Source of the DNA: TMED23 sp913054205
GTDB lineage: Bacteria; Pseudomonadota; Alphaproteobacteria; Rhodospirillales; UBA2165
Assembly (NCBI GenBank): GCA_046582495.1
Contig: JAYGEG010000081.1
Span: 1-23,510 of the forward strand
Direction of reading: 5' to 3'
DNA: 23,510 nucleotides
Both the position numbers and the translations under genes were made by a program. Positions within the stretch are counted from its first letter, which is position 1, and each line of letters opens with the position of its first letter. This document shows positions 1 to 6,614 of this stretch, piece by piece. Below the pieces are notes generated by a model that was given only the letters and a program-made list of their open reading frames with translations, was not told the DNA's origin and made no database searches.

Positions 1-13
1 TGCTTTAATGCAG

Positions 14-42
14 TTGTCGGCGGAGACTCAGCGCATTATATT
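14..42 (+). promoter_or_regulatory. sigma-70-type promoter of tRNA-Pro
   Basis: TTGTCG at 14-19 and TATATT at 37-42 are separated by exactly 17 bases and lie 16 bases before the mature tRNA. The -10 box matches TATAAT at five of six positions. Transcription would start near base 49, giving a short 5' leader for RNase P to remove. Confidence 0.55.
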
Positions 43-58
43 GCAGCTACATATTTGT

Positions 59-135
<77 letters not shown>

Positions 136-143
136 ATAAAAGC

Positions 144-180
144 AAGGGCTTAGCGGGTGTTCGCTAGGCCCTTCGTTTAT
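144..180 (+). terminator. Rho-independent terminator after tRNA-Pro
   Basis: A 12-base-pair stem (144-155 with 162-173, one G-T wobble) closes a six-base loop and is followed by a T-rich stretch (CGTTTATTT). It lies 8 bases after the tRNA CCA end. Confidence 0.8.
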
Positions 181-403
181 TTACCTCACCGTATCCCCAC
201 TAACACAGCATTTGAATACCCGATTAGTTTGGTTAAACATGGTAGCCTCGAAAATTATTGGAGAAATAAAGATTGTTGCATTTTATTTTAAGAAAAGTAT
301 TAACGCCAGCAGGCCTATTATAATATAAAAATACCGGCGTTGATCGACCGGGACTTGGCTGAAGATTAGCTATTCACAAAAGGTTAATACTCAACTGTTG
401 ATA
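181..403. other. Intergenic, AT-rich, no gene seen
   Basis: About 220 bases between the tRNA terminator and the end of tctA contain no convincing reading frame. The only structure seen is a distant inverted pair AACGCC/GGCGTT (about 302-307 and 335-340) around an AT-rich core with TATAAT-like text. It could be a promoter or a remnant; nothing decides this. Confidence 0.4.
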
Positions 404-437
404 AATAGGCTGATTTGTTTAATTAAATCAATCTATT
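404..437 (-). terminator. Imperfect hairpin after tctA, possible terminator
   Basis: Bases 404-416 pair with 425-437 (12 of 13 positions, one of them G-T) around an eight-base loop, 17 bases past the tctA stop. On the minus strand the stem is followed by only a short T-rich run, and the stem is AT-rich, so termination may be weak. Confidence 0.35.
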
Positions 438-453
438 AGGAATTGAGCTATAC

Positions 454-1971
454 TTATTTATCAACTTCTGACGTTTCAGTCTCGTTCTCTTCATCCCAAG
501 GCTGTGGTTTGAGCGAGTAGTAAATCGCCAGCACGATGCAGATGAGCAGGGCAACTGAAATTGGCCGAGTGAGCACAAAAGAGATTGGCGAGCCATGCGA
601 GACGGTGAGGAGGTCGCGCAATCCATTTTCAGCAATTGGCCCCAAGATGATGCCGAGCAAAATACCGGCGGGCACGAAGTTCAATTTTGTCAGGTAATAT
701 CCGCCAACGCCAAAGCCCAGCATGATCCAGACTTCATAGATATTATTGGTGCTGGCATAGGTGCCGATGACGCTGAAGATCATGATCAGCGGACCAATGA
801 TGCCGCGCGGGAAAAGGGTGAGGTAGGCCATCGCGCGGGCGAGGAAGACGGCGATAAAACCCATCAAAACATTGGCAAACAAAAAGCCCCACATGATCGT
901 ATATATGACATCGGGTGAGGTTTTAAAGAGACGCAGGCCGGGCTGGAGGCCGTGGATCATCAGCGCGCCCAAAATAACCGCTGCCGAGATGCCACCAGGG
1001 ATGCCGAGTACAAACATCGGAATAAGCGATGTGCCGGTGACGCCGTTATTGGAGCCTTCGGTGGCAGCTAAGCCTTTGATCTCGCCTTTGCCAAATTGAT
1101 CGCCCGGCTTGGCGCGCCTGATTTCCCAGGCATAGGCGATCCATTGCGCGACACTGCCGCCGGCTGCCGGAATGATGCCCATGACCAATCCAGTGATCCA
1201 GCCCCGCATGAGCGACCATTTGACATGCATGATTTCAGAATATTTAGGCCAGATGTTCCAGCTTAATTTGTTGACGCCCGAGATGTTTTTTGAGGCATCG
1301 CCTTCGCACAGTTCCAAGCCTTGGGCAAAAGCAAACAGGCCGATAATGGCGGGCAGGATGTCGAAGCCCGATTCCAAGCCAACGAGATCAAAGGTGAGGC
1401 GGGGAAATCCTGAATAGGTGTCGATGCCAAAGGTGCTAAGGAAAAGTCCCAGGAGGCCGGAGATCAATCCTTTGGTCAAAGAGCCAAAGGCAACCGACGC
1501 GATGGCCGTGAGACCCAGCAGGGCAACCAGAAAATATTCGGAAGGTCCAAACCAGAGAGAGACGGTCGCCAGCGGCGGCGCGAGTAAGAGCAAAACCAAG
1601 CCGCTGATCAAGCCGCCAACAACGGAGGCGAAGGTTGAAATGCGGATGGCTTGAATGGCACGGCCGCGCTTGGTCATCTCATAGCCTTCAATGGCGGAGG
1701 CGGCCGAGGCCGAGGTGCCGGGCGCGCGCAATAATATGGCGGAGAATGAGCCGCCATAAATGCCGGCGGCAAAACACGAGACCAGGAGGATGAGAGCTGT
1801 CTCCGGCGGGAAATTGAAAGATACCGGTATCATCAGGGCGATCGCCATCGGCGGGCTGAGGCCAGGGATCGCGCCGATCACCAGGCCGACCGTTACGCCG
1901 ATTAACATGGCGAGCATATTTTGCACGGTCAATACATTATCGAGATAGGAAAAGGCGTCCAGCAAATACAA
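454..1971 (-). CDS. tctA: Tripartite tricarboxylate transporter, large membrane subunit TctA
   Basis: This is the large, roughly 12-helix membrane subunit of a TTT carrier, which imports a carboxylate handed over by the periplasmic TctC protein using the ion gradient. The 505-residue product is almost entirely hydrophobic. It carries the family's glycine/proline motifs: GAIPGLSPPMAIAL near residues 32-45, YGGSFSAILLRAPGTSAS near 70-90, and GIPGGISAAVILGALMIHG in the second half, the usual internal duplication. I chose the TTG at 1971: CGGAG lies seven bases upstream, and an open frame reaching an ATG at 2040 would overlap tctB by 56 bases and add an unusual polar leader. The start is 13 bases after the tctB stop, so the two are probably translationally coupled. 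The substrate cannot be read from the sequence. Confidence 0.93.
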   Translation of the reverse strand: MYLLDAFSYLDNVLTVQNMLAMLIGVTVGLVIGAIPGLSPPMAIALMIPVSFNFPPETALILLVSCFAAGIYGGSFSAILLRAPGTSASAASAIEGYEMTKRGRAIQAIRISTFASVVGGLISGLVLLLLAPPLATVSLWFGPSEYFLVALLGLTAIASVAFGSLTKGLISGLLGLFLSTFGIDTYSGFPRLTFDLVGLESGFDILPAIIGLFAFAQGLELCEGDASKNISGVNKLSWNIWPKYSEIMHVKWSLMRGWITGLVMGIIPAAGGSVAQWIAYAWEIRRAKPGDQFGKGEIKGLAATEGSNNGVTGTSLIPMFVLGIPGGISAAVILGALMIHGLQPGLRLFKTSPDVIYTIMWGFLFANVLMGFIAVFLARAMAYLTLFPRGIIGPLIMIFSVIGTYASTNNIYEVWIMLGFGVGGYYLTKLNFVPAGILLGIILGPIAENGLRDLLTVSHGSPISFVLTRPISVALLICIVLAIYYSLKPQPWDEENETETSEVDK

Positions 1972-1984
1972 AGCTATTCTCCGA

Positions 1985-2503
1985 TTAAAACAAAATGCCG
2001 CGCGGGAATTGCGCATGCAAAATGACAACAAAAAATCCATACATCGTCGGAAACAGAAAAAGTGCTGTTAAAGTGACAGCTTTAAAATTTCGGATACCAA
2101 CGGCATAGGTCGTGATGTAGAGAAAGGCGATGGAAGTGACAAAATAGCCAATTTCAGTGATGCCAATAATGTAGAGGATACTTATGACAATCAGGAGCGG
2201 CGGCTTTAATCCGTTATAGCTGATATCGAGGCGAAACATTTCTTCTTTATCTGCACTCGTTTTGATAAAACTTGCAGCAATTAGAATCAATGCCAAAAAG
2301 ATGGTGCCACCGGCAGCAAAAATTGGAAACGTGCCGCCGCCCGCGGGAAATTCCAGCGCCAAATTACCAAAATACAGTGATAAGGCGATACAGACGAGAC
2401 CAGTAAGTCTGGTTCCCCACACCGCTTTAAACAGGGGAATGCTTTTTGAAGATTCTACAGACAAAAACAAAAGCCTTTCGAGAGCAAAAAAACCGGACGG
2501 CAT
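1985..2503 (-). CDS. tctB: Tripartite tricarboxylate transporter, small membrane subunit TctB
   Basis: This is the small four-helix membrane partner of TctA. Hydrophobic segments are visible at about residues 33-50, 58-80, 100-125 and 135-165, the usual TctB arrangement. The family is poorly conserved in sequence, so the call rests on this topology, the length (172 residues; about 150 is usual) and the position between tctC and tctA. The ATG at 2503 has only a loose purine-rich ribosome binding site. A TTG start about 10-12 codons further in, after GAAAGG, would give a more typical length, so the first residues are uncertain. Confidence 0.85.
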   Translation of the reverse strand: MPSGFFALERLLFLSVESSKSIPLFKAVWGTRLTGLVCIALSLYFGNLALEFPAGGGTFPIFAAGGTIFLALILIAASFIKTSADKEEMFRLDISYNGLKPPLLIVISILYIIGITEIGYFVTSIAFLYITTYAVGIRNFKAVTLTALFLFPTMYGFFVVILHAQFPRGILF

Positions 2504-2545
2504 ATATTACACCGCCGCCCGGGCTTTAACATGTTGTGGGATGGG

Positions 2546-3556
2546 TTACTTAATGCCTTCCCAGAATTTAACGCGCTGGACCATCGCTTTTGACTCGCCC
2601 AGCGTCTTCCACAATTCTTCTGATTCTTTGAACAGAAGAGGGTTTTTGTTTTTTGCTTCTTTAGCCATATATTCTGGATTTTCAATCGCGCGTTTAATCG
2701 CATCCAAATATATTTTGCGTTTAGCCTCAGACATGCCGGGTGCCGTTGCCAGCGTCCGACCTGCATAGGAAATATTCTTTAAGCCGGTGACTTCAAAGAA
2801 TGTCGGCACGGAAGGTAGATTAGGCGAACGCTCCAGGCTTAGAACAAATATCGGCTTGAGTTTGGCATCCATGAAATACGGCACGTAGTAGCCGACGTTA
2901 CCCGCAACGGCGTCGGTGTGACCACCGAGGACTTCTTGGATTTTTTTGCTGTCACCATTGGCATACACTTTTTTCACTTTGAAGCCTTTGAGGAACTTCT
3001 CAGCGAAGGCAATGCCCATGTGATCGTCTGAACCAACGGCTGTTGTACTCATGACAATCTTATTTGGATTTTTGATGACGTAATCGATAAATTGTTTACC
3101 GGTTGAAAAACGCTTATCGCCTTCGCGGATGGCCCAGATGCAGGGATCAAGCGAATGCCAGGCGAGGAAGTTAAAGGATTTAAGCGTTTGCTTGCGCTTC
3201 ATCCGGGGGTCGAGCAGGGACAATACGTGCGGTAAGTTGATAACACCTAATTTGTGATCATCTTTATTCTTATCCCATTTAGCCATTTGCGCCCAAGCAA
3301 CCCAACCGCCGCCGCCGGCGATATTGGTGACATTGACAGGCACGCCAAGCTCTTTGGAAAGGTAAGGCGCAAACAACCGGAACGTCCGATCAGCGCCGCC
3401 GCCTGGTTTAAAGGGCACAACGACCTGTACCGGCTTGTTTGGAAATTTTTGCGCAAGCGCAGCGTGTGACAGCGTACCGGTCAAGACTGCAGCAGCGGCA
3501 ATCACCGATAAAGTTTTAGTCATTTTTTTATTTTGGTTCTTAAATGAAAATCCCAT
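2546..3556 (-). CDS. tctC: TTT transporter periplasmic substrate-binding protein, TctC/Bug family
   Basis: This is the extracytoplasmic solute receptor that captures a carboxylate and delivers it to TctA/TctB. The 336-residue product begins with a basic stretch and a hydrophobic signal peptide ending near AALAQ, followed by the family start FPNKPVQVVVPFKPGGGADR, where the glycine-rich loop closes over the ligand carboxylate. There is no lipobox cysteine, so the mature protein should be free in the periplasm. I chose the ATG at 3556 because GGAGGA lies five bases upstream; the open frame extends 17 codons further without a comparable signal. It is first in the operon tctC-tctB-tctA. No tctDE-like two-component regulator is nearby, unlike the classical citrate system. 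Bug proteins bind very varied ligands, so the substrate is left open. Confidence 0.93.
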   Translation of the reverse strand: MGFSFKNQNKKMTKTLSVIAAAAVLTGTLSHAALAQKFPNKPVQVVVPFKPGGGADRTFRLFAPYLSKELGVPVNVTNIAGGGGWVAWAQMAKWDKNKDDHKLGVINLPHVLSLLDPRMKRKQTLKSFNFLAWHSLDPCIWAIREGDKRFSTGKQFIDYVIKNPNKIVMSTTAVGSDDHMGIAFAEKFLKGFKVKKVYANGDSKKIQEVLGGHTDAVAGNVGYYVPYFMDAKLKPIFVLSLERSPNLPSVPTFFEVTGLKNISYAGRTLATAPGMSEAKRKIYLDAIKRAIENPEYMAKEAKNKNPLLFKESEELWKTLGESKAMVQRVKFWEGIK

Positions 3557-3885
3557 CGTAATCCTCCATATGAAAATTATGGGGATAGCTGAACCTATGA
3601 TTCTCACCCCCAGTTAGGTAAAGCATCTTATTCAGTTTCAGATTCTGATGATCTTTTAAGCGAAACCGGATTGCTTTAATGATCGTTTGATCACAAAAAA
3701 GTTACTCCCAATTGGCGCGCATTGCTACTGTTATTTTACTAATAAAGCGGGAGGTGTTGAATTAGCCGTGTCGCTTCAAGGCGGCTTCATTGATGAGGGA
3801 CCAGCCAGGCTCTTCGGAGGCCTGAGGGTGAGATAGAGGATAGATTTAGCGACATAATATAATAGTCTATCGATTATAAGGGACC
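3557..3885. other. tctC upstream region with small inverted repeat; no intact gene
   Basis: No intact gene is seen in these 329 bases. The part nearest tctC should hold its promoter on the minus strand. A small perfect inverted repeat, TGATC-GTTT-GATCA at 3680-3693, could be an operator. Around 3765-3840 the minus strand reads as a short open stretch ending in a stop (residues such as EEPGWSLINEAALKRHG). It looks like the tail of a lost gene, but I do not recognise the family. Confidence 0.35.
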
Positions 3886-4462
3886 GTGAGCTCTTTGCCA
3901 TTCTACGGCGGTTGGTGGCAGGGTCTGCCTAGCGAGTACAGAAAATATATCGAAATAGATGGCGCGATGACCGTTGAGCTAGACTACGCAACCATCCAAC
4001 CACGTTTTTTCTATGTCAAAGCTGGGGCTGAGGCCCCGGAAGATTCATACAGTGTCCCCGGATGGTCCTCGGAGCTAAGGCCGACTATCAAGAAAGCATT
4101 CAATCAACTGGTGAACAGTAAAGAGCGAATTCGCAACCCAAATCCACGACTCATTTATCGTACGTTGTGGTGCTGAAGCAGCACTTGAGCTAGCGATGAA
4201 AGAAGCATTTGCAGGGACAACCGGGACAGAAGCCAAGATTGATAGGAGCAGAACCATGTTCGACGTCTTGCCGGATTCACAACCGGGGCCAAGACTTGTT
4301 TGGGGACGTGATATTATAGAGGATGTGAAATCGAATTTATTGTTAAGCAACCAATACCACCGACGAGAGGCCGAATCGGCCACCGGATTCATACGATGCC
4401 TTGGCAAATATACGGCGTATTCGACGATTACTGAATTCAAAGGGTTCTCTGACTTCACCTAA
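3886..4462 (+). pseudogene. Broken mobile-element-type gene with family A DNA-polymerase-like palm motifs
   Basis: Two overlapping frames together read like one protein that has lost its front and part of its middle. The first (from 3886) has FYGGWWQ, then VELDYATIQPRFFY, resembling polymerase motif A (DYSQIELR), and RPTIKKAFNQLVN, resembling motif B. Near 4138 the match shifts by one frame and continues as IHDSFIVRCGAEAALELAMK; IHDS resembles motif C (VHDE). The usual tens of residues between motifs B and C are missing, so a deletion and frameshift occurred together. A TAA lies just before the GTG at 3886, and the N-terminal part expected before FYGGWWQ is absent. I recognise this from proteins scattered in phages and accessory regions; the polymerase relationship is my inference from the motifs. 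Confidence 0.6.
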
Positions 4463-4495
4463 GTAGGCCAGACCATCAATAAACGGATCAATCAT
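4343..4495 (-). CDS. Possible small protein of 50 residues, unrecognised
   Basis: An ATG at 4495 preceded by AAGGAGGAG six or so bases upstream opens a 50-codon frame ending in TAA at 4343. The product starts MIDPFIDGLAYLGEVRE and contains an arginine-rich middle (NRRIRRIF). I recognise no family. It lies antisense to the tail of the broken polymerase-like gene and downstream of the RNase H stub, in decaying DNA. It may be the surviving front of another truncated gene, or a chance frame. The only strong evidence is the ribosome binding site. Confidence 0.25.
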   Translation of the reverse strand: MIDPFIDGLAYLGEVREPFEFSNRRIRRIFAKASYESGGRFGLSSVVLVA

Positions 4496-4544
4496 AGGCT
4501 CCTCCTTGACGGTTGAGAGAAAACAATACCACTACCCTGGATCA

Positions 4545-4691
4545 TCAAATTCGAGCACCTGCCATGCTCGCAGCTTGCTGTGCTAGGTTGTCAGCTCGCT
4601 CGTTACCAGGGTTTCCCATGTGGCTTCTCACCCACTGCCAATCAATGTCGCGACCTTTCGTAGCTACATCTAATAGATAATTTTCTCTGCT
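4545..4691 (-). pseudogene. C-terminal remnant of ribonuclease HI
   Basis: In one minus-strand frame the sequence reads DIDWQWVRSHMGNPGNERAD, then NLAQQAA and a TGA stop at 4545-4547. This matches the last part of RNase HI, where the same pattern is WxWVKGHxGxPxNERxDxLA. Both the catalytic-loop histidine (SHMGNP) and the final metal-binding aspartate (ERAD) are kept. The first two-thirds of the enzyme are gone: a TAA closes the frame at 4692-4694, and no convincing RNase H sequence lies upstream. A fragment of about 48 residues cannot be an active nuclease. It lies back to back with the polymerase-like remnant, suggesting a degraded replication or phage module. Confidence 0.7.
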
Positions 4692-4755
4692 TTACCTTTC
4701 CGAGTTTGGCTGGGATATTGCGCCAAAATCAAATTAGCTAAATTTGGAAATATTA

Positions 4756-5091
4756 ATGAGCCATACTGAAATTTGTAAACTGGTGGACGTACCGGACAAT
4801 GACGCCAAAGGCATGGTGGCCGTCGTTGAGGGAAAACAACGTAATATCTTCGTTGCGCGCAAGGGCGATCAGGCTTTTGCCTATCTTAATTGGTGTCCGC
4901 ACAATCAGGTCCTCATTGATCAAATTCCGAATAAATTCTTCAATGCCGACAAAAGCTACATACAATGCTCCAAACACGGTGCTTTGTTCCAAGTTGAGGA
5001 TGGATTTTGCGTTGAAGGCCCTTGTGAAGGCGAGAGCTTAAAGTCCCTCACAACGCTCGTCGAGGACGGCGCCATTTATCTCGTAGACTAG
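4756..5091 (+). CDS. Rieske-type [2Fe-2S] protein
   Basis: A 111-residue single-domain Rieske protein, probably a small soluble electron carrier. The two cluster-binding pairs are visible: CPH near residues 48-50 (WCPHNQ) and CSKHG near 72-76 (IQCSKHGALF). The first pair supplies Cys/His and the second Cys-x2-His. The gap between the pairs, about 21 residues, is somewhat longer than in ring-hydroxylase ferredoxins. There is no signal peptide or membrane anchor, so it is not the cytochrome bc1 subunit. I chose the ATG at 4756 over the TTG at 4744 because GGAAA sits just upstream of it. It ends three bases from the end of the convergent queF. Its redox partner is not evident here. Confidence 0.85.
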   Translation: MSHTEICKLVDVPDNDAKGMVAVVEGKQRNIFVARKGDQAFAYLNWCPHNQVLIDQIPNKFFNADKSYIQCSKHGALFQVEDGFCVEGPCEGESLKSLTTLVEDGAIYLVD

Positions 5092-5094
5092 AGT

Positions 5095-5559
5095 TTATCC
5101 GCGACCGCGATAGCTCGGAACGCCCTGATCCGGAATCCACAGGTTCTTAGGCGGCTCGCCCGTTTGATAAAAGACATCAATGGGCATTCCGCCGCGTGGG
5201 TACCAATATCCGCCAATGCGCAGCCAAACAGGCTTGATCTCATCGGCAATGCGCCGAGCTATCGAAACCGTGCAATCTTCATGAAAAGCACCATGGTTTC
5301 GAAAGGAGCCTAAATAGAGCTTTAGCGACTTGCTCTCAACAATCTCGGTATCCGGGACATAATCGATGACAAGATGGGCAAAATCGGGCTGGCCGGTGAC
5401 AGGGCAAAGCGAGGTGAATTCTGGACAGGTAAAGCGGACCAAATAGGGCTCTTCCTGGCGGGGATTGACGACTTTCTCCAACTTTGCTTCGTCCGGATGG
5501 GCGGGCAGGCTGGTATGGGTGCCAAGTTGGTCTAAATCCTCGTAATCAGAAGGTGCCAT
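5095..5559 (-). CDS. queF: NADPH-dependent 7-cyano-7-deazaguanine reductase QueF
   Basis: QueF reduces the nitrile of preQ0 to the amine of preQ1 with two NADPH, the last step before the base is inserted into tRNA on the way to queuosine. The 154-residue protein is the short, unimodular (YkvM-like) type. It shows the catalytic-site sequence TSLCPVTGQPDFAH, with the cysteine that forms the thioimide adduct and the acid-base aspartate, and the signature ESKSLKLYLGSFRNHGAFHE, which binds NADPH and substrate. The ATG at 5559 is preceded by GGAAAAA. No other queuosine gene is nearby. I looked for a preQ1 riboswitch in the leader and did not see the type I consensus. A minus-strand terminator lies 112 bases upstream. 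Confidence 0.96.
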   Translation of the reverse strand: MAPSDYEDLDQLGTHTSLPAHPDEAKLEKVVNPRQEEPYLVRFTCPEFTSLCPVTGQPDFAHLVIDYVPDTEIVESKSLKLYLGSFRNHGAFHEDCTVSIARRIADEIKPVWLRIGGYWYPRGGMPIDVFYQTGEPPKNLWIPDQGVPSYRGRG

Positions 5560-5670
5560 AGTCTAGTTTTTCCTAAAATCGATCTTATATATCAACTATA
5601 TATACAAGTTTTCCACTATCGAAACCATTGAAAATAAGAGATAATTCTAGCCATAAAGATCGAATTAGAC

Positions 5671-5695
5671 AAAAAAAAGCCGGCGTTAGCCGGCT
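5671..5695 (-). terminator. Strong Rho-independent terminator upstream of queF
   Basis: On the minus strand a perfect seven-base-pair stem (5689-5695 with 5678-5684, AGCCGGC/GCCGGCT) closes the loop TAAC and runs straight into eight T residues. No T run follows on the plus strand, so it works only leftward. No minus-strand protein gene ends in the roughly 560 bases to its right. Confidence 0.85.
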
Positions 5696-5740
5696 GAGTT
5701 GTGCTCTTGAGGGAACTTGAGATAAATTCATTGTTCAATG
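5671..5740 (-). ncRNA. Candidate small RNA or queF leader RNA
   Basis: The terminator at 5671-5695 needs a transcript to end, and no minus-strand coding gene leads into it. A possible promoter is TTGTGG (5772-5767) and TAAAAT (5751-5746), although the 15-base spacing is short. This would give an RNA of about 70 bases, with a small hairpin CATTG-AA-CAATG near its 5' end and a U-rich tail of the kind Hfq grips. It could instead be an attenuator in a longer queF leader. No known RNA family was recognised. Confidence 0.3.
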
Positions 5741-5848
5741 CATTCATTTTAAGTTTGTGTATGATGCCACAATAAATTGGATCGCCCTGTGATCCCCATC
5801 ACTAAGACCTATTTATTTTGTGTTTATTTTAATTATTGAGGAATTGAT

Positions 5849-6199
5849 GTGAGCGATAGCGATTTAGACGACTACAAACAATTACAAATCCAAAAACGCT
5901 TTCTAGGTGAAATAGAGCAAGGCATCCGCCTGGCGAACCGCGAGCTGATCCATAAGAAGATTCCCGGGCTCAATAAAGACACGATTTTGTCCTTTGCCGT
6001 TGCCGTAGGTAGATTGCGTGCCGCCTACCTGGAAATGGCGGTAAACATGTCTGTAAGTGAACACAGCGATCCACCTGACCAGGATTATATCGAGGAATTG
6101 CACCAAATACGGGCGATGTTCGAGGAGGCTCGGATTGGCTTCGACGCATTGCGGGATGCCATCGAAAAGGGCTATATCGACGTCGAAGACCTCAATTAA
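5849..6199 (+). CDS. Unrecognised small soluble protein, 116 residues
   Basis: I do not recognise a family. The GTG start at 5849 is supported by GAGGA six bases upstream. The product is acidic and mostly helical in character, with no signal peptide, no membrane segment and no cysteine. A repeated charged-hydrophobic pattern (residues about 15-35 and 80-110) suggests a helical bundle or coiled coil. The C-terminus is acidic (IDVEDLN). The leader contains two mutually exclusive short hairpins at 5779-5802. The next gene is convergent, so it is probably transcribed alone. Confidence 0.72.
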   Translation: MSDSDLDDYKQLQIQKRFLGEIEQGIRLANRELIHKKIPGLNKDTILSFAVAVGRLRAAYLEMAVNMSVSEHSDPPDQDYIEELHQIRAMFEEARIGFDALRDAIEKGYIDVEDLN

Positions 6200-6258
6200 A
6201 GCAGAAAAATCTACAATAGTTGTTTTATTGCAGTATTTAATAACGATATAGCAATGAA

Positions 6259-6522
6259 TTAAACTTGATCTAAAATCTTGCGACCGGATTCGGTCAGCTT
6301 GCACACCAGCCAATCTGGTTTAATCGGATTGTTAAACCAAGGTTCGACCCAGCCTTGTTTCAAGCAGCTGTTAACCGTCCGTGCACTTACCTTCTGACCT
6401 TCATCATCGAACAAAGGGAGTTTCCCGCCCGCTTGGGAGAGACCACGTTGGAGCCACTTGAATTGTGCCCCGGTTAGTTTGCCGGTATTATTACCGTCCA
6501 TAGTTTGCGTCTGCACGTCCAC
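6259..6522 (-). CDS. Unrecognised small protein, possibly winged-helix-like, 87 residues
   Basis: I cannot assign a family. The GTG start at 6522 has GGAGG seven bases upstream. The product reads as a helix (GAQFKWLQRGLSQAG), a segment with ARTVNSCLKQGWVEPW that looks like a recognition helix, a short strand pair (PDWLVCKLT), and a final helix (ESGRKILDQ). This order, with the ending LTESGRKIL, resembles small winged-helix domains in which the LTExGR text follows the wing. That resemblance is an inference from pattern only. It is divergent from cutA across 92 bases and convergent with the 116-residue unknown gene. Confidence 0.7.
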   Translation of the reverse strand: MDVQTQTMDGNNTGKLTGAQFKWLQRGLSQAGGKLPLFDDEGQKVSARTVNSCLKQGWVEPWFNNPIKPDWLVCKLTESGRKILDQV

Positions 6523-6614
6523 AGCCTGCCCTCCGTTGAACGTTAGCGAAATTTAATTCATTTTAAATTAAAATGCTCAAAAAACCAAATCACTAATTTT
6601 CAGAGGCCGTCATT

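Noticed and set aside
2262..2768. Plus-strand open frame of 168 codons
   Set aside because: It lies antisense across tctB and the end of tctC, has no recognisable domain, and the minus-strand proteins are clear family members.
4196..4462. Open frame of 88 codons that could be called as a separate gene
   Set aside because: Its reading continues upstream without a start as IHDSFIVRCGAEAALELA, which belongs to the same protein as the frame from 3886; it is the shifted back half of one broken gene.
5560..5670. preQ1 riboswitch in the queF leader
   Set aside because: The type I consensus (short C-rich loop followed by an A-rich tail) is not visible near the start; only the distant terminator hairpin was found.
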